A DNA stretch of 64,000 bases from RPQJ01 sp963706755 (GTDB lineage Bacteria; Pseudomonadota; Gammaproteobacteria; Steroidobacterales; Steroidobacteraceae): positions 124,001 through 188,000 of the forward strand of contig CAVPNH010000011.1 of the NCBI GenBank assembly GCA_963706755.1, read 5' to 3'. The notes below the pieces were generated by a model. That model did no database searches. It had not been told where the DNA came from and worked only from the letters and a program-made list of their open reading frames with translations. Positions 33,110 to 42,870 of this stretch are shown here, one piece after another. Each line of letters opens with the position of its first letter. Within the stretch, counting starts at the first letter, position 1. A program made the position numbers and the translations under genes.

Positions 33110-34099
33110 TCATCGGCTCTCGTTCAGCCAGGGCATGCGCGCGCGCAGCCGTATGCCCACCTTCTCGATCGGGTGCGCGAGGTCCTTCTTCATCAGCGCG
33201 TCGTATTTCCGGCGGCCGCTCCTGTTCTCGCGGATCCACGCCCGCGCGAACGAGCCATCCTGCACCTCGCCGAGGATCTTCTTCATCTCCTTCTTGGTCG
33301 CCTTGTTCACGACCCGCGGGCCGCGCGTGAGATCGCCCCACTTGGCCGTGTGGGAGATGTACTTGTGCATCTTGGCGAGGCCGCCCTCGTGCAGCAGGTC
33401 CACGATCAGCTTCAGTTCGTGCAGGCACTCGTAGTACGCGACTTCGGGCTGGTAACCGGCCTCGACCAGGGTCTCGAAGCCCTTGAGCACGAGCTCGGTC
33501 GCGCCACCGCAGAGCACCGCCTGCTCGCCGAAGAGATCCGTCTCGGTCTCTTCCTTGAACGTGGTCTCGATGACGCCGGCGCGCGTTCCACCGATGCCGT
33601 CGGCATAGGCGAGCGCCTTCGCCTTCGCCTTGCCCGATGCGTCCTGGGCGACGGCGATGAGGCAGGGCACGCCGCGTCCCTGCTGGTACTGGCGGCGCAC
33701 GAGGTCGCCCGGACCCTTGGGCGCGATCAGGACCACGTCGAGGTCCTTGCGCGGCTTGATCTGCTTGAAGTGGATGTTGAAGCCGTGCGCGAAGAGGAGC
33801 GTGGCGCCCCTGGCCAGGGTCGGCCGGATTTCCCTGTAGTTCTCTGCCTGCGTGGTGTCGGGCGTGAGGAGCGCGACCAGGGCCGCGCCCTTGACCGCTT
33901 CGGCCGGAGTCGTTACGGAGAGGCCGTCCTTCTTCGCCTTCTTCCAGCTGTCGCCCCTGCGGACGCCGATCACGACGTCGTACCCGGAATCCTTCAGGTT
34001 CAGCGCATGGGCGCGACCCTGGCTGCCGTAGCCGACGATGGCGATCCGGGCGCCCTTCAGGGCCTTCTTGTCCACGTCCTTCTTAGAGTACGCACGCAT
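33110..34099 (-). CDS. ilvC: Ketol-acid reductoisomerase, class I
   Basis: NADPH-dependent step of valine, isoleucine and (through 2-oxoisovalerate) leucine synthesis. It has 329 residues: Rossmann motif GYGSQGRAHALNLKDSGYDV, LLFAHGFNIHF, APKGPGDLVRRQY, the metal-binding ETETDLFGEQAVLCGG, and YECLHELKLIVDL. Length and single knotted domain fit class I. It is the first structural gene after the attenuator. ilvBN and ilvA are not in the window; ilvD is 3 kb away on the other strand. Confidence 0.96.
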   Translation of the reverse strand: MRAYSKKDVDKKALKGARIAIVGYGSQGRAHALNLKDSGYDVVIGVRRGDSWKKAKKDGLSVTTPAEAVKGAALVALLTPDTTQAENYREIRPTLARGATLLFAHGFNIHFKQIKPRKDLDVVLIAPKGPGDLVRRQYQQGRGVPCLIAVAQDASGKAKAKALAYADGIGGTRAGVIETTFKEETETDLFGEQAVLCGGATELVLKGFETLVEAGYQPEVAYYECLHELKLIVDLLHEGGLAKMHKYISHTAKWGDLTRGPRVVNKATKKEMKKILGEVQDGSFARAWIRENRSGRRKYDALMKKDLAHPIEKVGIRLRARMPWLNESR

Positions 34100-34137
34100 C
34101 TGAAACTCCTCGGAGATGGTCGATGATGATGGGTGTC

Positions 34138-34180
34138 CAAACGAAGAACCCCGCCCCGGATCGTGTCCGGTGCGGGGTTC
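34138..34180 (-). terminator. Attenuator hairpin before ilvC
   Basis: Minus strand: GAACCCCGC, one mismatch, CCGGA, loop CACGA, TCCGG, one mismatch, GCGGGGTTC (34180 down to 34146), followed by TTCGTTT. This strong, T-followed hairpin sits about 28 nt after the leucine-rich leader peptide and about 47 nt before ilvC. That is the layout of a transcription attenuator. An anti-terminator pairing was not worked out in full. Confidence 0.75.
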
Positions 34181-34207
34181 CTGGTATCCGTCTGCGCCTT
34201 TGCGCCT

Positions 34208-34321
34208 TCAGGCCGGGGCCCCGCACCTCCCGAAGGGAAGCAGGCCACACAGTCCAAGCAGCAGGCCCGGCAGTCGGGCAGCCGTCGCGAGCTCGTGGTC
34301 GGCCGAAGCCTCGAATTTCAT
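34208..34321 (-). CDS. Leucine-rich leader peptide of the ilvC-leuACDB operon
   Basis: A 37-codon frame starting ATG at 34321 and ending TGA at 34208, placed between a good promoter and the attenuator. It contains RLPGLLLGLCGLLPFG, with seven leucine codons within 13 codons. Ribosome stalling on scarce charged tRNA-Leu here would let RNA polymerase pass the terminator. The ribosome binding site is modest (AGCAGG, 9 nt upstream). Isoleucine and valine codons are absent, so leucine alone would be sensed, although the first controlled gene is ilvC. Confidence 0.72.
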   Translation of the reverse strand: MKFEASADHELATAARLPGLLLGLCGLLPFGRCGAPA

Positions 34322-34359
34322 CACTGGCCTGCTCTGGAAGGGGGTGTTTCGAACGGCGA

Positions 34360-34389
34360 ATAGCAGCACAGCGCGCGGGCCATTGTCAA
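34360..34389 (-). promoter_or_regulatory. Promoter of the ilvC-leu operon
   Basis: Minus strand: a perfect -35 TTGACA (34389-34384), 18 nt spacer, weak -10 TGCTAT (34365-34360). It starts transcription just upstream of the leader peptide. Confidence 0.55.
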
Positions 34390-34413
34390 CCGCACTGCAA
34401 AAAGAAGTTCCGC

Positions 34414-34419
34414 TATAAA
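34414..34419 (+). promoter_or_regulatory. -10 box for the aminopeptidase gene
   Basis: TATAAA ends 11 nt before the ATG at 34431, with no Shine-Dalgarno sequence in between (TGTCCGCACC). If this box is used, the mRNA would have a leader of only about 5 nt, close to leaderless. It overlaps the divergent ilvC-leu promoter region. No clear -35 was found at the right distance. Confidence 0.45.
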
Positions 34420-34430
34420 GTGTCCGCACC

Positions 34431-35819
<1,389 letters not shown>

Positions 35820-35829
35820 CGGCAGGACC

Positions 35830-37089
35830 GTGAACCTGTCCTACGAGCGTCGCGCGTGGACGCTGATCTACCTTTGCCTCGGGATGACCGAAGGTGGCAC
35901 GGCCGCGGTCATGGTGCGGTCGCTGTTCCACGACTCCGTGCACGGCCTCGCGGTGGACCTCGTGGTCGGCCTCGTGACGTCTGCTCCCGCCTGGGCCAAC
36001 CTCGCGAGCCTCGCCTATGCGCGCCGCGCCCAGGGAAGGCGCAAGGTCGCGTTCCTGCAGCCGCTCCTGGTCGCGATGGCGATGTGCGTGGCGCTGCTCG
36101 CGCTCGTGCCGGGTGGGGGCACGGGATTGCTTGCATTTCTCCTGCTGTACGGGGCGACGCGGTTGCTCTGGGCCGGCGTGGACACCGTACGCTCGGTGAT
36201 CTGGAGCGTGAACTATCCGCGCCACCTCCGGGCCCGCATCACGGGACGGATCATGATCAACGCATCGCTCGCGCTGGCCTCGGTGGGCCTGCTGGTCGGC
36301 TGGCTGCTCGCGCGGGGTGGTCCGTGGTACCGGTTCGCAATCCTGGCCGCCGCCTGCGCGGGGCTCGTCGGTGCGCGCGCGTTCAGTCGCTTTCGCGTGA
36401 GACGGGAGGAGAGCCTGCTCGAGGCGGAGCGGGCGCGGCTCGAGCAGGGCGCGAGGTTCGATCTCGCGGGCATCCGCGGCCTCCTGGCGCGCGACGCGGG
36501 GTTCCGGCACTACATGTACGCGATGTCCGTGTTCGGCGCAGGCGTGCTTACGCTGCCGCCCCTCATGGTGATCTGCCTCGGCGACGTGCTCGGTGTATCC
36601 GCGTTCGTGCAGGTTGCGGTGACCACGTCGCTGCCGATCCTGGTCATTCCGTTCGCGATCCAGCCCTGGGCGCGGTTTCTCGACCGTCACCACGTGGTCG
36701 TGTTCCGCTCCGTGCACGGCTGGGTCGGGACGAGTGCCGCGCTCCTGCTCGTGTCTGCCGTGCTCCTGCGCATGCCGGTGCTGCTCTGGCCGGGTGCCGT
36801 GCTGCTCGGTACGTCGCTGGCGGCGGGCAGCCTCGGCTGGTCGCTCGGGCACAACGACTTTGCGCCACGGGGGGAAGAGACCCGGTACATGGCATTGCAC
36901 GTGACCCTGACCGGGATCCGCGGGTTGCTCGCGCCGCCGGTGGGCATCCTTCTGTACCACGCGCTCGAGACCTGGCGTGCGGGTGCCGGGGCATGGGCGC
37001 TGCTGATGCCCCTGGTGCTGATCGCTGCCGGCGCCGTCGAGTTCAACGCCATGCGCAGGCTACGTGATGTCCGCAGGCCGCAGGCGTGA
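35830..37089 (+). CDS. MFS-type membrane transporter
   Basis: A 419-residue integral membrane protein with about 12 predicted helices in two bundles around a charged loop (residues 190-215, RFRVRREESLLEAERARLEQ). ARITGRIMINASLALASVGL and the general layout fit the major facilitator superfamily, but the classical loop motif is weak. The substrate is unknown. GTG start at 35830, close behind the aminopeptidase gene; ilvD begins 51 nt later. A peptide or amino-acid permease would fit the context, but that is only inference. Confidence 0.7.
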   Translation: MNLSYERRAWTLIYLCLGMTEGGTAAVMVRSLFHDSVHGLAVDLVVGLVTSAPAWANLASLAYARRAQGRRKVAFLQPLLVAMAMCVALLALVPGGGTGLLAFLLLYGATRLLWAGVDTVRSVIWSVNYPRHLRARITGRIMINASLALASVGLLVGWLLARGGPWYRFAILAAACAGLVGARAFSRFRVRREESLLEAERARLEQGARFDLAGIRGLLARDAGFRHYMYAMSVFGAGVLTLPPLMVICLGDVLGVSAFVQVAVTTSLPILVIPFAIQPWARFLDRHHVVVFRSVHGWVGTSAALLLVSAVLLRMPVLLWPGAVLLGTSLAAGSLGWSLGHNDFAPRGEETRYMALHVTLTGIRGLLAPPVGILLYHALETWRAGAGAWALLMPLVLIAAGAVEFNAMRRLRDVRRPQA

Positions 37090-37140
37090 CCGCGCGGCGC
37101 GCGAGGCTGCACAATACCCGCTTCCTCAGGAGTTCCATGC

Positions 37141-38847
37141 ATGACCCGCCGCAAGGTTGACCCGCGCGCCCATTCCCGACTCGTGTTCGACGGCGTGAAG
37201 CAGACGCCGAGCCGCGCGATGCTGCGCGCCGTGGGGTACACCGACCGCGACTTCCGCAGGCCGCAGGTCGGCATCGCATCGACGTGGAGCAACCTGACGC
37301 CGTGCAACATGCACATCGACAAGCTGGCGACGGCCGCAGCGGGCGGCGCGGAGGCGGCCGGCGGCAAGAGCACCGTGTTCGGCACCATCACGGTCTCGGA
37401 CGGGATTTCGATGGGTACGCCCGGCATGCGATATTCGCTCGTGTCGCGCGAGGTGATCGCCGACTCGATCGAGACCGTGGCCGGAGCGCAGGGCTTCGAC
37501 GGAATCGTGGCCATCGGCGGCTGCGACAAGAACATGCCCGGCTGCATGATGGCCATGGCGCGGCTGAATCGTCCCTCGGTGTTCGTTTACGGGGGCACGA
37601 TCCGGCCAGGAGCCCAGCGGCGCGACATAGTGTCCGTGTTCGAGGCGGTCGGCGCCCACGCCCAGGGCACGATCTCCGACCGGCAGCTGCGGGAGGTCGA
37701 GCGCACTGCGATCCCGGGAGCAGGCAGCTGCGGCGGCATGTATACGGCGAACACGATGGCGTCGGCCATCGAGGCCCTCGGCATGAGCCTCGCCAACAGC
37801 TCGGCCCAGGAAGCCGTCTCCCGCACCAAGCGCCTGGACGCGGAGCGGGCGGGGCGGGCCGTGGTGGGCCTGATACGGCGGGGCATCCGGCCCTCGGACA
37901 TCCTGGGCCGCGAGGCTTTCGAGAACGCAATCGTCGTGACGATCGCGCTCGCCGGATCCACGAACGCGGTCCTGCACCTGCTCGCCATCGCGCACGCCGC
38001 AGGCGTGCCGCTCGAGCTCGACGACTTCACGCGCATAGGCTCGCGCGTGCCGGTGCTCGCCGACCTGCGGCCCAGCGGTCGATACTCGATGTCGGAACTC
38101 ATTCGCATCGGCGGCATCCAGCCCCTGATGAAGGAACTGCTCTCCGCGGGGCTGCTGCACGGCGGCTGCCTCACCGTGACCGGCAAGACCCTGGCGCAGA
38201 ACCTGCGCCGGGTGAAGCCTTACCCGGCCTCGCAGGACATCGTCAGGCCGCTCGCGAACCCCATCAAGCCCGAGAGCCACCTGGTGGTCCTCTACGGCAA
38301 TCTCGCCCCGGAAGGAGCGGTCGCCAAGATCACCGGCAAGGAAGGGCTCCAGTTTGCGGGCCGGGCGCGGGTCTTCGACGGGGAGGAGGCGACCCTGCAG
38401 GCGATCCTCGACGGCACGGTCGTCGCCGGCGACGTGATCGTGGTGCGCTACGAGGGGCCGCGCGGCGGGCCCGGAATGCGGGAAATGTTGAGCCCGACCG
38501 CGGCGATCATGGGCAAGGGCCTCGGGGACAAGGTCGCGCTCGTCACGGACGGGCGCTTCTCGGGCGGCAGCCACGGCTTCGTCGTCGGGCACGTGTCGCC
38601 GGAGGCCGCGGTCGGGGGACCGCTGGCGCTGGTGCGCGACGGTGATCCGGTCACGATCGATGCGACCCGCCGCAGGCTGGACGTCGGGGTGGCCGACGGG
38701 GAACTGGCGCGCCGCAGGCAGGCATGGGTGGCGCCGAAACCCTACGCGGAGCGCGGTGTGCTCGCGAAATACGCGGAGCTCGTGAGCAGCGCGTCGCTGG
38801 GCGCGGTGACCGATCGCAACCTCGGGACCATTCGGGCGGGGAAGTGA
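37141..38847 (+). CDS. ilvD: Dihydroxy-acid dehydratase
   Basis: Fe-S enzyme that dehydrates dihydroxyacids to the 2-oxo acids of the valine, isoleucine and leucine route. Intact at 568 aa. The cluster cysteines lie in SNLTPCNMHI, GCDKNMPGCMMAMAR and PGAGSCGGMYTANTM; GSTNAVLHLLAIAH and TDGRFSGGSHGFVVGHVSPE are also typical. CAGGAG precedes ATGCATG; the second ATG (37141) is in frame. It is separate from the ilvC-leu operon and has no visible attenuator. Confidence 0.96.
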   Translation: MTRRKVDPRAHSRLVFDGVKQTPSRAMLRAVGYTDRDFRRPQVGIASTWSNLTPCNMHIDKLATAAAGGAEAAGGKSTVFGTITVSDGISMGTPGMRYSLVSREVIADSIETVAGAQGFDGIVAIGGCDKNMPGCMMAMARLNRPSVFVYGGTIRPGAQRRDIVSVFEAVGAHAQGTISDRQLREVERTAIPGAGSCGGMYTANTMASAIEALGMSLANSSAQEAVSRTKRLDAERAGRAVVGLIRRGIRPSDILGREAFENAIVVTIALAGSTNAVLHLLAIAHAAGVPLELDDFTRIGSRVPVLADLRPSGRYSMSELIRIGGIQPLMKELLSAGLLHGGCLTVTGKTLAQNLRRVKPYPASQDIVRPLANPIKPESHLVVLYGNLAPEGAVAKITGKEGLQFAGRARVFDGEEATLQAILDGTVVAGDVIVVRYEGPRGGPGMREMLSPTAAIMGKGLGDKVALVTDGRFSGGSHGFVVGHVSPEAAVGGPLALVRDGDPVTIDATRRRLDVGVADGELARRRQAWVAPKPYAERGVLAKYAELVSSASLGAVTDRNLGTIRAGK

Positions 38848-38869
38848 ACCGTGTCCAGCCCGGCGGGTA

Positions 38870-38898
38870 TTGAGTTGGACTGGGTGGCTAGGTAAAGT
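38870..38898 (+). promoter_or_regulatory. Candidate promoter of the tonB-exb cluster
   Basis: TTGAGT (38870-38875), 17 nt spacer, TAAAGT (38893-38898), in the 172-nt gap after ilvD. A second -10-like TAGAAT (38989-38994) lies nearer to tonB but lacks a -35. Either could be used. No Fur box was recognised. Confidence 0.45.
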
Positions 38899-39019
38899 TC
38901 GCGCCCCTCCCGGGGTTGCGACGGCCGACGGGCTCTTGTAGTGTCGCCGGTCTCGGGGGAGCGGCCGCGGGAATCCCCGGAAGAAGCATAGAATCAGGCC
39001 CCAGAGCGACGGAGGGGAC

Positions 39020-39673
39020 GTGGCGTACGAGTACTCAATCGACGATCCGGCAAAAAACAGCAAGCGATCGCTCGCGTTCGTGCTGGTCGTCATCATCCAC
39101 GTGCTGTTCTTCTGGGTGCTGGCATCCGGCCTCGGCGCCAAGGTCGTCGAGGTGGTGATGGGCCCGGTCGAGACGAAGATCATCGACCAGAAGGTCGACG
39201 AGGACAAACCGCCGCCGCCGCCGCCGGAAATCGATACGCCGCCGCCGTACGTGCCACCGCCCGAGGTCTCGATCGAGATTGCGACGGACACCGGTCCTAC
39301 GACGGCGATCACGAACGTCACCTCCGAGCGCCCGGTCGCGCCTGCTGCGCCTGTGGCGCCGAAGGCGCCGGAACACGCAGTTGTCAAGACCCTGCCTTCG
39401 ACCCAGGGCAAGGGCGCCCGCATCACCCAGCCGGAGTATCCGCCGGCCTCGCGGCGCGCCGGTGAGGCGGGCACCGTGACGCTGGCCGCCTACGTGCTGG
39501 AGAGCGGCAAGATCGGCGAGATCAAGGTCGTCAAGAGCAGCGGCTTCGAGAAACTGGACGAGGCCGCGGTCAACGATGTCCAGCGCAACTGGCGCTTCGT
39601 GCCCGGCAAGGAAGACGGCAAGCCCGTGCCGATGTGGCATACCTTCCAGGTCACCTTCCGGTTGACGGACTGA
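39020..39673 (+). CDS. TonB family energy-transducing protein
   Basis: Links the inner-membrane proton-driven ExbB/ExbD motor to outer-membrane TonB-dependent transporters. It has 217 residues: a short cytoplasmic N-terminus, one membrane helix (about 18-40, SLAFVLVVIIHVLFFWVLA), a proline-rich periplasmic spacer (DKPPPPPPEIDTPPPYVPPP) and a C-terminal TonB domain (about 135-217) with QPEYPPASRRAGEAGTVTL and the core VKSSGFEKLDEAAVNDVQ. GTG start behind GGAGGGG. First gene of an exbB-exbD-exbD-TPR cluster. Confidence 0.92.
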   Translation: MAYEYSIDDPAKNSKRSLAFVLVVIIHVLFFWVLASGLGAKVVEVVMGPVETKIIDQKVDEDKPPPPPPEIDTPPPYVPPPEVSIEIATDTGPTTAITNVTSERPVAPAAPVAPKAPEHAVVKTLPSTQGKGARITQPEYPPASRRAGEAGTVTLAAYVLESGKIGEIKVVKSSGFEKLDEAAVNDVQRNWRFVPGKEDGKPVPMWHTFQVTFRLTD

Positions 39674-39745
39674 CGTCCGGACTCCGCACCGCCGCCCAGA
39701 TAAGTTCCAGGGATATGCAAACCGAATTGTTGGAGGAAATTCCAA

Positions 39746-40474
39746 ATGGCCGCTGAATCGATCACTGTAGACAACCCGTACGGAATCCAGGCGATGTGGG
39801 CGCAGGGCGACTACGTCACCAAGGGCGTGCTCGTCCTGCTCGTGCTGATGTCCGCCTATTCGTGGTTCATCATCTTCACCAAGTGGTGGGAGCAGAAGCG
39901 GCTGCTGGGCCAGGCGAAGGAGGCCGAGAAGAACTTCTGGGCCGCCGACAACATCAAGAACGGCGTGACCAAGCTCACGGGCAAGGGCAACGTCTTCAAG
40001 GCGGTTGCTTCCGAGGCGATCGACGCGGCCCAGCACCACGGCAGCTCGGGTATGACCGAGTCGGTCCCGCTGCACGAGTGGATCGACAACGTGATCGCGC
40101 GCGGCGTCGCCCGCATCGGCAATGCCCTGACCACGCAGCTGCCGTTCCTCGCGACCACGGGTTCCACGGCGCCGTTCATCGGCCTGTTCGGTACGGTGTG
40201 GGGCATCTACCACGCCCTCGTGTCGATCGGCGTCGCCGGCCAGGCGAGCATCGACAAGGTCGCAGGTCCGGTCGGCGAGGCGCTGATCATGACGGCCGTC
40301 GGCCTCGCGGTGGCGGTGCCGGCGGTGCTCGGCTACAACTACCTGCTCGGCCGCAACAAGGAGATCATGGAGAAGGTCAAGCTGTTCTCGGCGGACCTCG
40401 AGCAGGTGCTCGTGAGCGGCTCACGCGTCGAAGGCGCGTCCGCGCGCGTCATCGCCGGCGGCCCCAAGAAGTAA
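39746..40474 (+). CDS. exbB: ExbB / MotA-TolQ-ExbB proton channel protein
   Basis: Inner-membrane pentameric subunit of the Ton motor. It has 242 residues and three helices (about 28-50, 132-155, 178-200). The conserved channel segment is TTGSTAPFIGLFGTVWGIYH, with AGPVGEALIMTAVGLAVAVP forming the proton-path helix. GGAGGAAATTCCAA precedes the ATG. It lies between tonB and two exbD genes. Confidence 0.93.
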   Translation: MAAESITVDNPYGIQAMWAQGDYVTKGVLVLLVLMSAYSWFIIFTKWWEQKRLLGQAKEAEKNFWAADNIKNGVTKLTGKGNVFKAVASEAIDAAQHHGSSGMTESVPLHEWIDNVIARGVARIGNALTTQLPFLATTGSTAPFIGLFGTVWGIYHALVSIGVAGQASIDKVAGPVGEALIMTAVGLAVAVPAVLGYNYLLGRNKEIMEKVKLFSADLEQVLVSGSRVEGASARVIAGGPKK

Positions 40475-40505
40475 TCGCCCGGTTCGCCGGCGGAGGAGAG
40501 ACACC

Positions 40506-40956
40506 ATGGGCATGTCAGTTTCGACGGGCGGTGGCCCGTCCGGTGACGACGAGCCGATGTCGGCGATCAACACCACGCCGCTCGTCGACGTGATGCTGGT
40601 GCTGCTCATCATTTTCCTCATCACCGTGCCGGTGATTACCCAGTCGGTCAAGGTGGACCTGCCGAAGGCGGCCAACATCCCGACGCAGACCAAGCCGGAA
40701 AACGTCAACATCGCGGTCGATGTGGACGGCAACGTCTACTGGAACACCGCAATCGATTCCGACCCAGGAGGCCCTGCTCGCCAGGCTGAAGGGCGTGGCC
40801 GTGCAGGACCCTCAGCCCGAGGTCCACGTGCGCGGGGACCAGCAGACCAAGTGGGAGAATGTCGGCCGGGTGATCGTGCTGTGCCAGCGCAGCGGTATCC
40901 AGAAGGTCGGCTTCATCACCGAGCCGGACCGCGGGATGGCCCGCGCCGCGAACTGA
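40506..40956 (+). CDS. exbD: ExbD1, biopolymer transport protein (one frameshift)
   Basis: Peptidoglycan-binding stator subunit that pairs with ExbB. The single N-terminal helix holds the essential Asp in MSAINTTPLVDVMLVLLIIF. The periplasmic part ends GRVIVLCQRSGIQKVGFITE. One surplus base near 40763 breaks the frame after NTAIDS; the correct frame resumes with QEALLARLKG. Corrected length is 149 aa. Without the correction the periplasmic domain would be lost. Confidence 0.9.
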
Positions 40957-40986
40957 AACAGCCGCGCGCATCGAGGAGTCAAGCGA

Positions 40987-41403
40987 ATGTCAATGGGCGC
41001 AGGCAGCGTCGACGACGAGCCGATGATGGAAATGAACATGACGCCGTTGATCGACGTCCTGCTCGTGTTGCTCGTCATGTTCATCATCACGATCCCGGTG
41101 ATGACCCACGCGGTGAAGCTCGACATGCCGAGGGCGACGAACGCGCCGTCGCAGGTCCTGCCGGTGGTCATCAACCTCGAGATCGACTTCGACGGGACGG
41201 TCCTCTGGAACGGCACGCCAGTCCCCGACCTCGACACGCTCGACGCGTATTTCCGCCGGGAGGCCAGGAACGATCCGCAGCCCGAGCTGCACATCTGGCC
41301 GAGCAAGCGGGTGGACTACGGTGTCGTGGCCAAGGTCCTGGCAGGGGCCCAGCGCAACGGGCTGCTCAAGATCGGATTCGTGGGTAACGAGCAGTTCATG
41401 TAG
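40987..41403 (+). CDS. ExbD2, biopolymer transport protein
   Basis: The second ExbD paralogue, 138 aa and intact: MEMNMTPLIDVLLVLLVMFI contains the proton-carrying Asp, and the periplasmic domain has VINLEIDFDGTVLWNGTPVP. Two exbD genes in series after tonB-exbB are described in Xanthomonas campestris, where exbD2 has a specialised role. Here the pair is followed by a periplasmic TPR protein. Confidence 0.93.
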   Translation: MSMGAGSVDDEPMMEMNMTPLIDVLLVLLVMFIITIPVMTHAVKLDMPRATNAPSQVLPVVINLEIDFDGTVLWNGTPVPDLDTLDAYFRREARNDPQPELHIWPSKRVDYGVVAKVLAGAQRNGLLKIGFVGNEQFM

Positions 41404-41529
41404 ACCGGGCCGGACGCGGACCCCAGGGTCCGCCGGCGAGCCCGTCATCTAATGAGGCTGCCGGGGCGATGAGTCCCGGCGGCTTTTCTCTTGAAAGGGG
41501 AGCGGAAGCGTCCCCGAGTGAGGCGACCG

Positions 41530-42745
41530 ATGAGGAAGGCAACGTTCGTTCTGAGTGCCGCGCTTGCGGCGTGCAGCGTGTTCGGAGTGGCACGGCGTTG
41601 CTGGCTGCCCGCGACGGCTGTGGCGCCGAGCAGAAGGTCGGGGCGACGGTCGGCAAGCACCTCAAGACCGCGCAGGACGCGATCCAGAAGAAGAAGTGGG
41701 ACCAGGCGCTCGCGGCCATCAAGCAGGCGCAGGCGGTGGACACCAAGACCCCGTTCGAGCAGTACAAGATCAACGAGCTGCTCTGGTACGTCTACCTGCA
41801 GCAGGGCCGGAACCTCGATGCCGCCCGCCTGCTCGAACAGCAGATGGAGTCGGGCCTGATGCCGGCGGGCGAGAAGGTCGAGCGCACGAAGACGCTCGCA
41901 CAGCTCTATTTCCGTGCGGGCAACTATCGGCAAGGCGATCCAGTACGCGAATCAGTACCTGAAGTCTGCGCCGGGCAACCAGGACATGCAGCTGCTGGTC
42001 GCCCAGTCCTACTACCAGCAGAAGGACTACAAGAACGCCATCGTTGCGGCAGAACGCATGACGAAGAGCGGTCGCCCGAGCGAGGACGTCCTGCAACTCA
42101 TGCTGCGCGCGAGCTACGAGGTGGACGACAAGGCCGGCACGGCCAAGGCGCTCGACCTGTTGCTCAAGTATTACCCGACCCCGGACACCTGGCAGCGTGT
42201 GCTCGACGGCTACATCGCGCAGACCAAGCACGACGACGAACTGCTGGCGCTGTACCGCCTGTCGGAGGACGTCGGAGCGCTGGTCAAGGCGCGCCAGTAC
42301 ACGGACATGTCGCAGGGCCTCGTGGTGGCGGGCTTCGCGATGGAAGGCCAGCGCGTGATCGAGAAGGGGCTCGCCGCGTGGAGTGTTCCAGGGCGAGGAG
42401 ATGGGCCGTGCACAGCGCACGCTCGAGGCGGCGAAGCGCCGCGCCGACGCTGAAAGGCAGCAGCTGCCCAAGGCGGCCGCCAATCTCGCCGCGGCGAAGA
42501 CCGGCGAACAGATGCTCGCGGTGGGCAAGCTGTATTTCAGCGCGGGCGACTACCCGAATGCCTCGGCTGCGCTCGCCAGGGCGCTGGCGAAGGGAGGTGT
42601 CGCGGACACCGATGCCGCCCAGATGCTGTACGGCATCTCCTTCGCGCGGCAGGGCAAGACCGCGGATGCAAACAAGGCGTTCGCCGCGATCAAGGACCCG
42701 AAGTTCGCGGAAGTCGCGCGCCTCTGGATGATCAAGGAACGCTGA
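41530..42745 (+). CDS. Periplasmic TPR-repeat protein, paralogue A (three frameshifts)
   Basis: Predicted exported helical-repeat protein, 404 aa after correction. The N-terminus MRKATFVLSAALAACSVFGV looks like a signal peptide or lipoprotein signal. It is followed by TPR-like helices: LKTAQDAIQKKKWDQALAAI, LYFRAGNYR, LLVAQSYYQQKDYKNAIVAA, VGKLYFSAGDYPNASAALAR. The frame shifts near 41590-41625 (-1), 41930 (+1) and 42385 (+1). It lies 126 nt after exbD2 and is probably co-transcribed. TPR proteins are known accessories of some TonB systems. Its closest visible relative is the convergent gene at 42871-44151. Confidence 0.78.
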
Positions 42746-42804
42746 GCCCGGCGCCGACGCCGGCGCTTCCGGTCTCCCTGCGGCGCCTGATCCGCAGCAC
42801 AAAG

Positions 42805-42834
42805 AAGGCCCCCGGCATTGCCGGGGGCCTTTTT
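42805..42834. terminator. Bidirectional intrinsic terminator between the TPR genes
   Basis: GGCCCCCGGC (42807-42816) pairs with GCCGGGGGCC (42820-42829) around ATT, flanked by AA and TTTTT. The plus strand has a full T-tract and the minus strand reads CCTTCTTTG, so it can end both convergent TPR transcripts. Confidence 0.88.
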
Positions 42835-42870
42835 CGTTGGACAGGCCCGGTCCTGTCGGGGTCCGCTGCC

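Noticed and set aside
38848..39019. Fur box before tonB
   Set aside because: No 19-bp GATAAT-type palindrome is present; only sigma70-like boxes were seen.
37126..39474. A minus-strand frame of over 700 codons opposite ilvD and tonB
   Set aside because: It is a shadow of ilvD codon bias, spans two unrelated plus-strand genes and an intergenic gap, and shows no domain.
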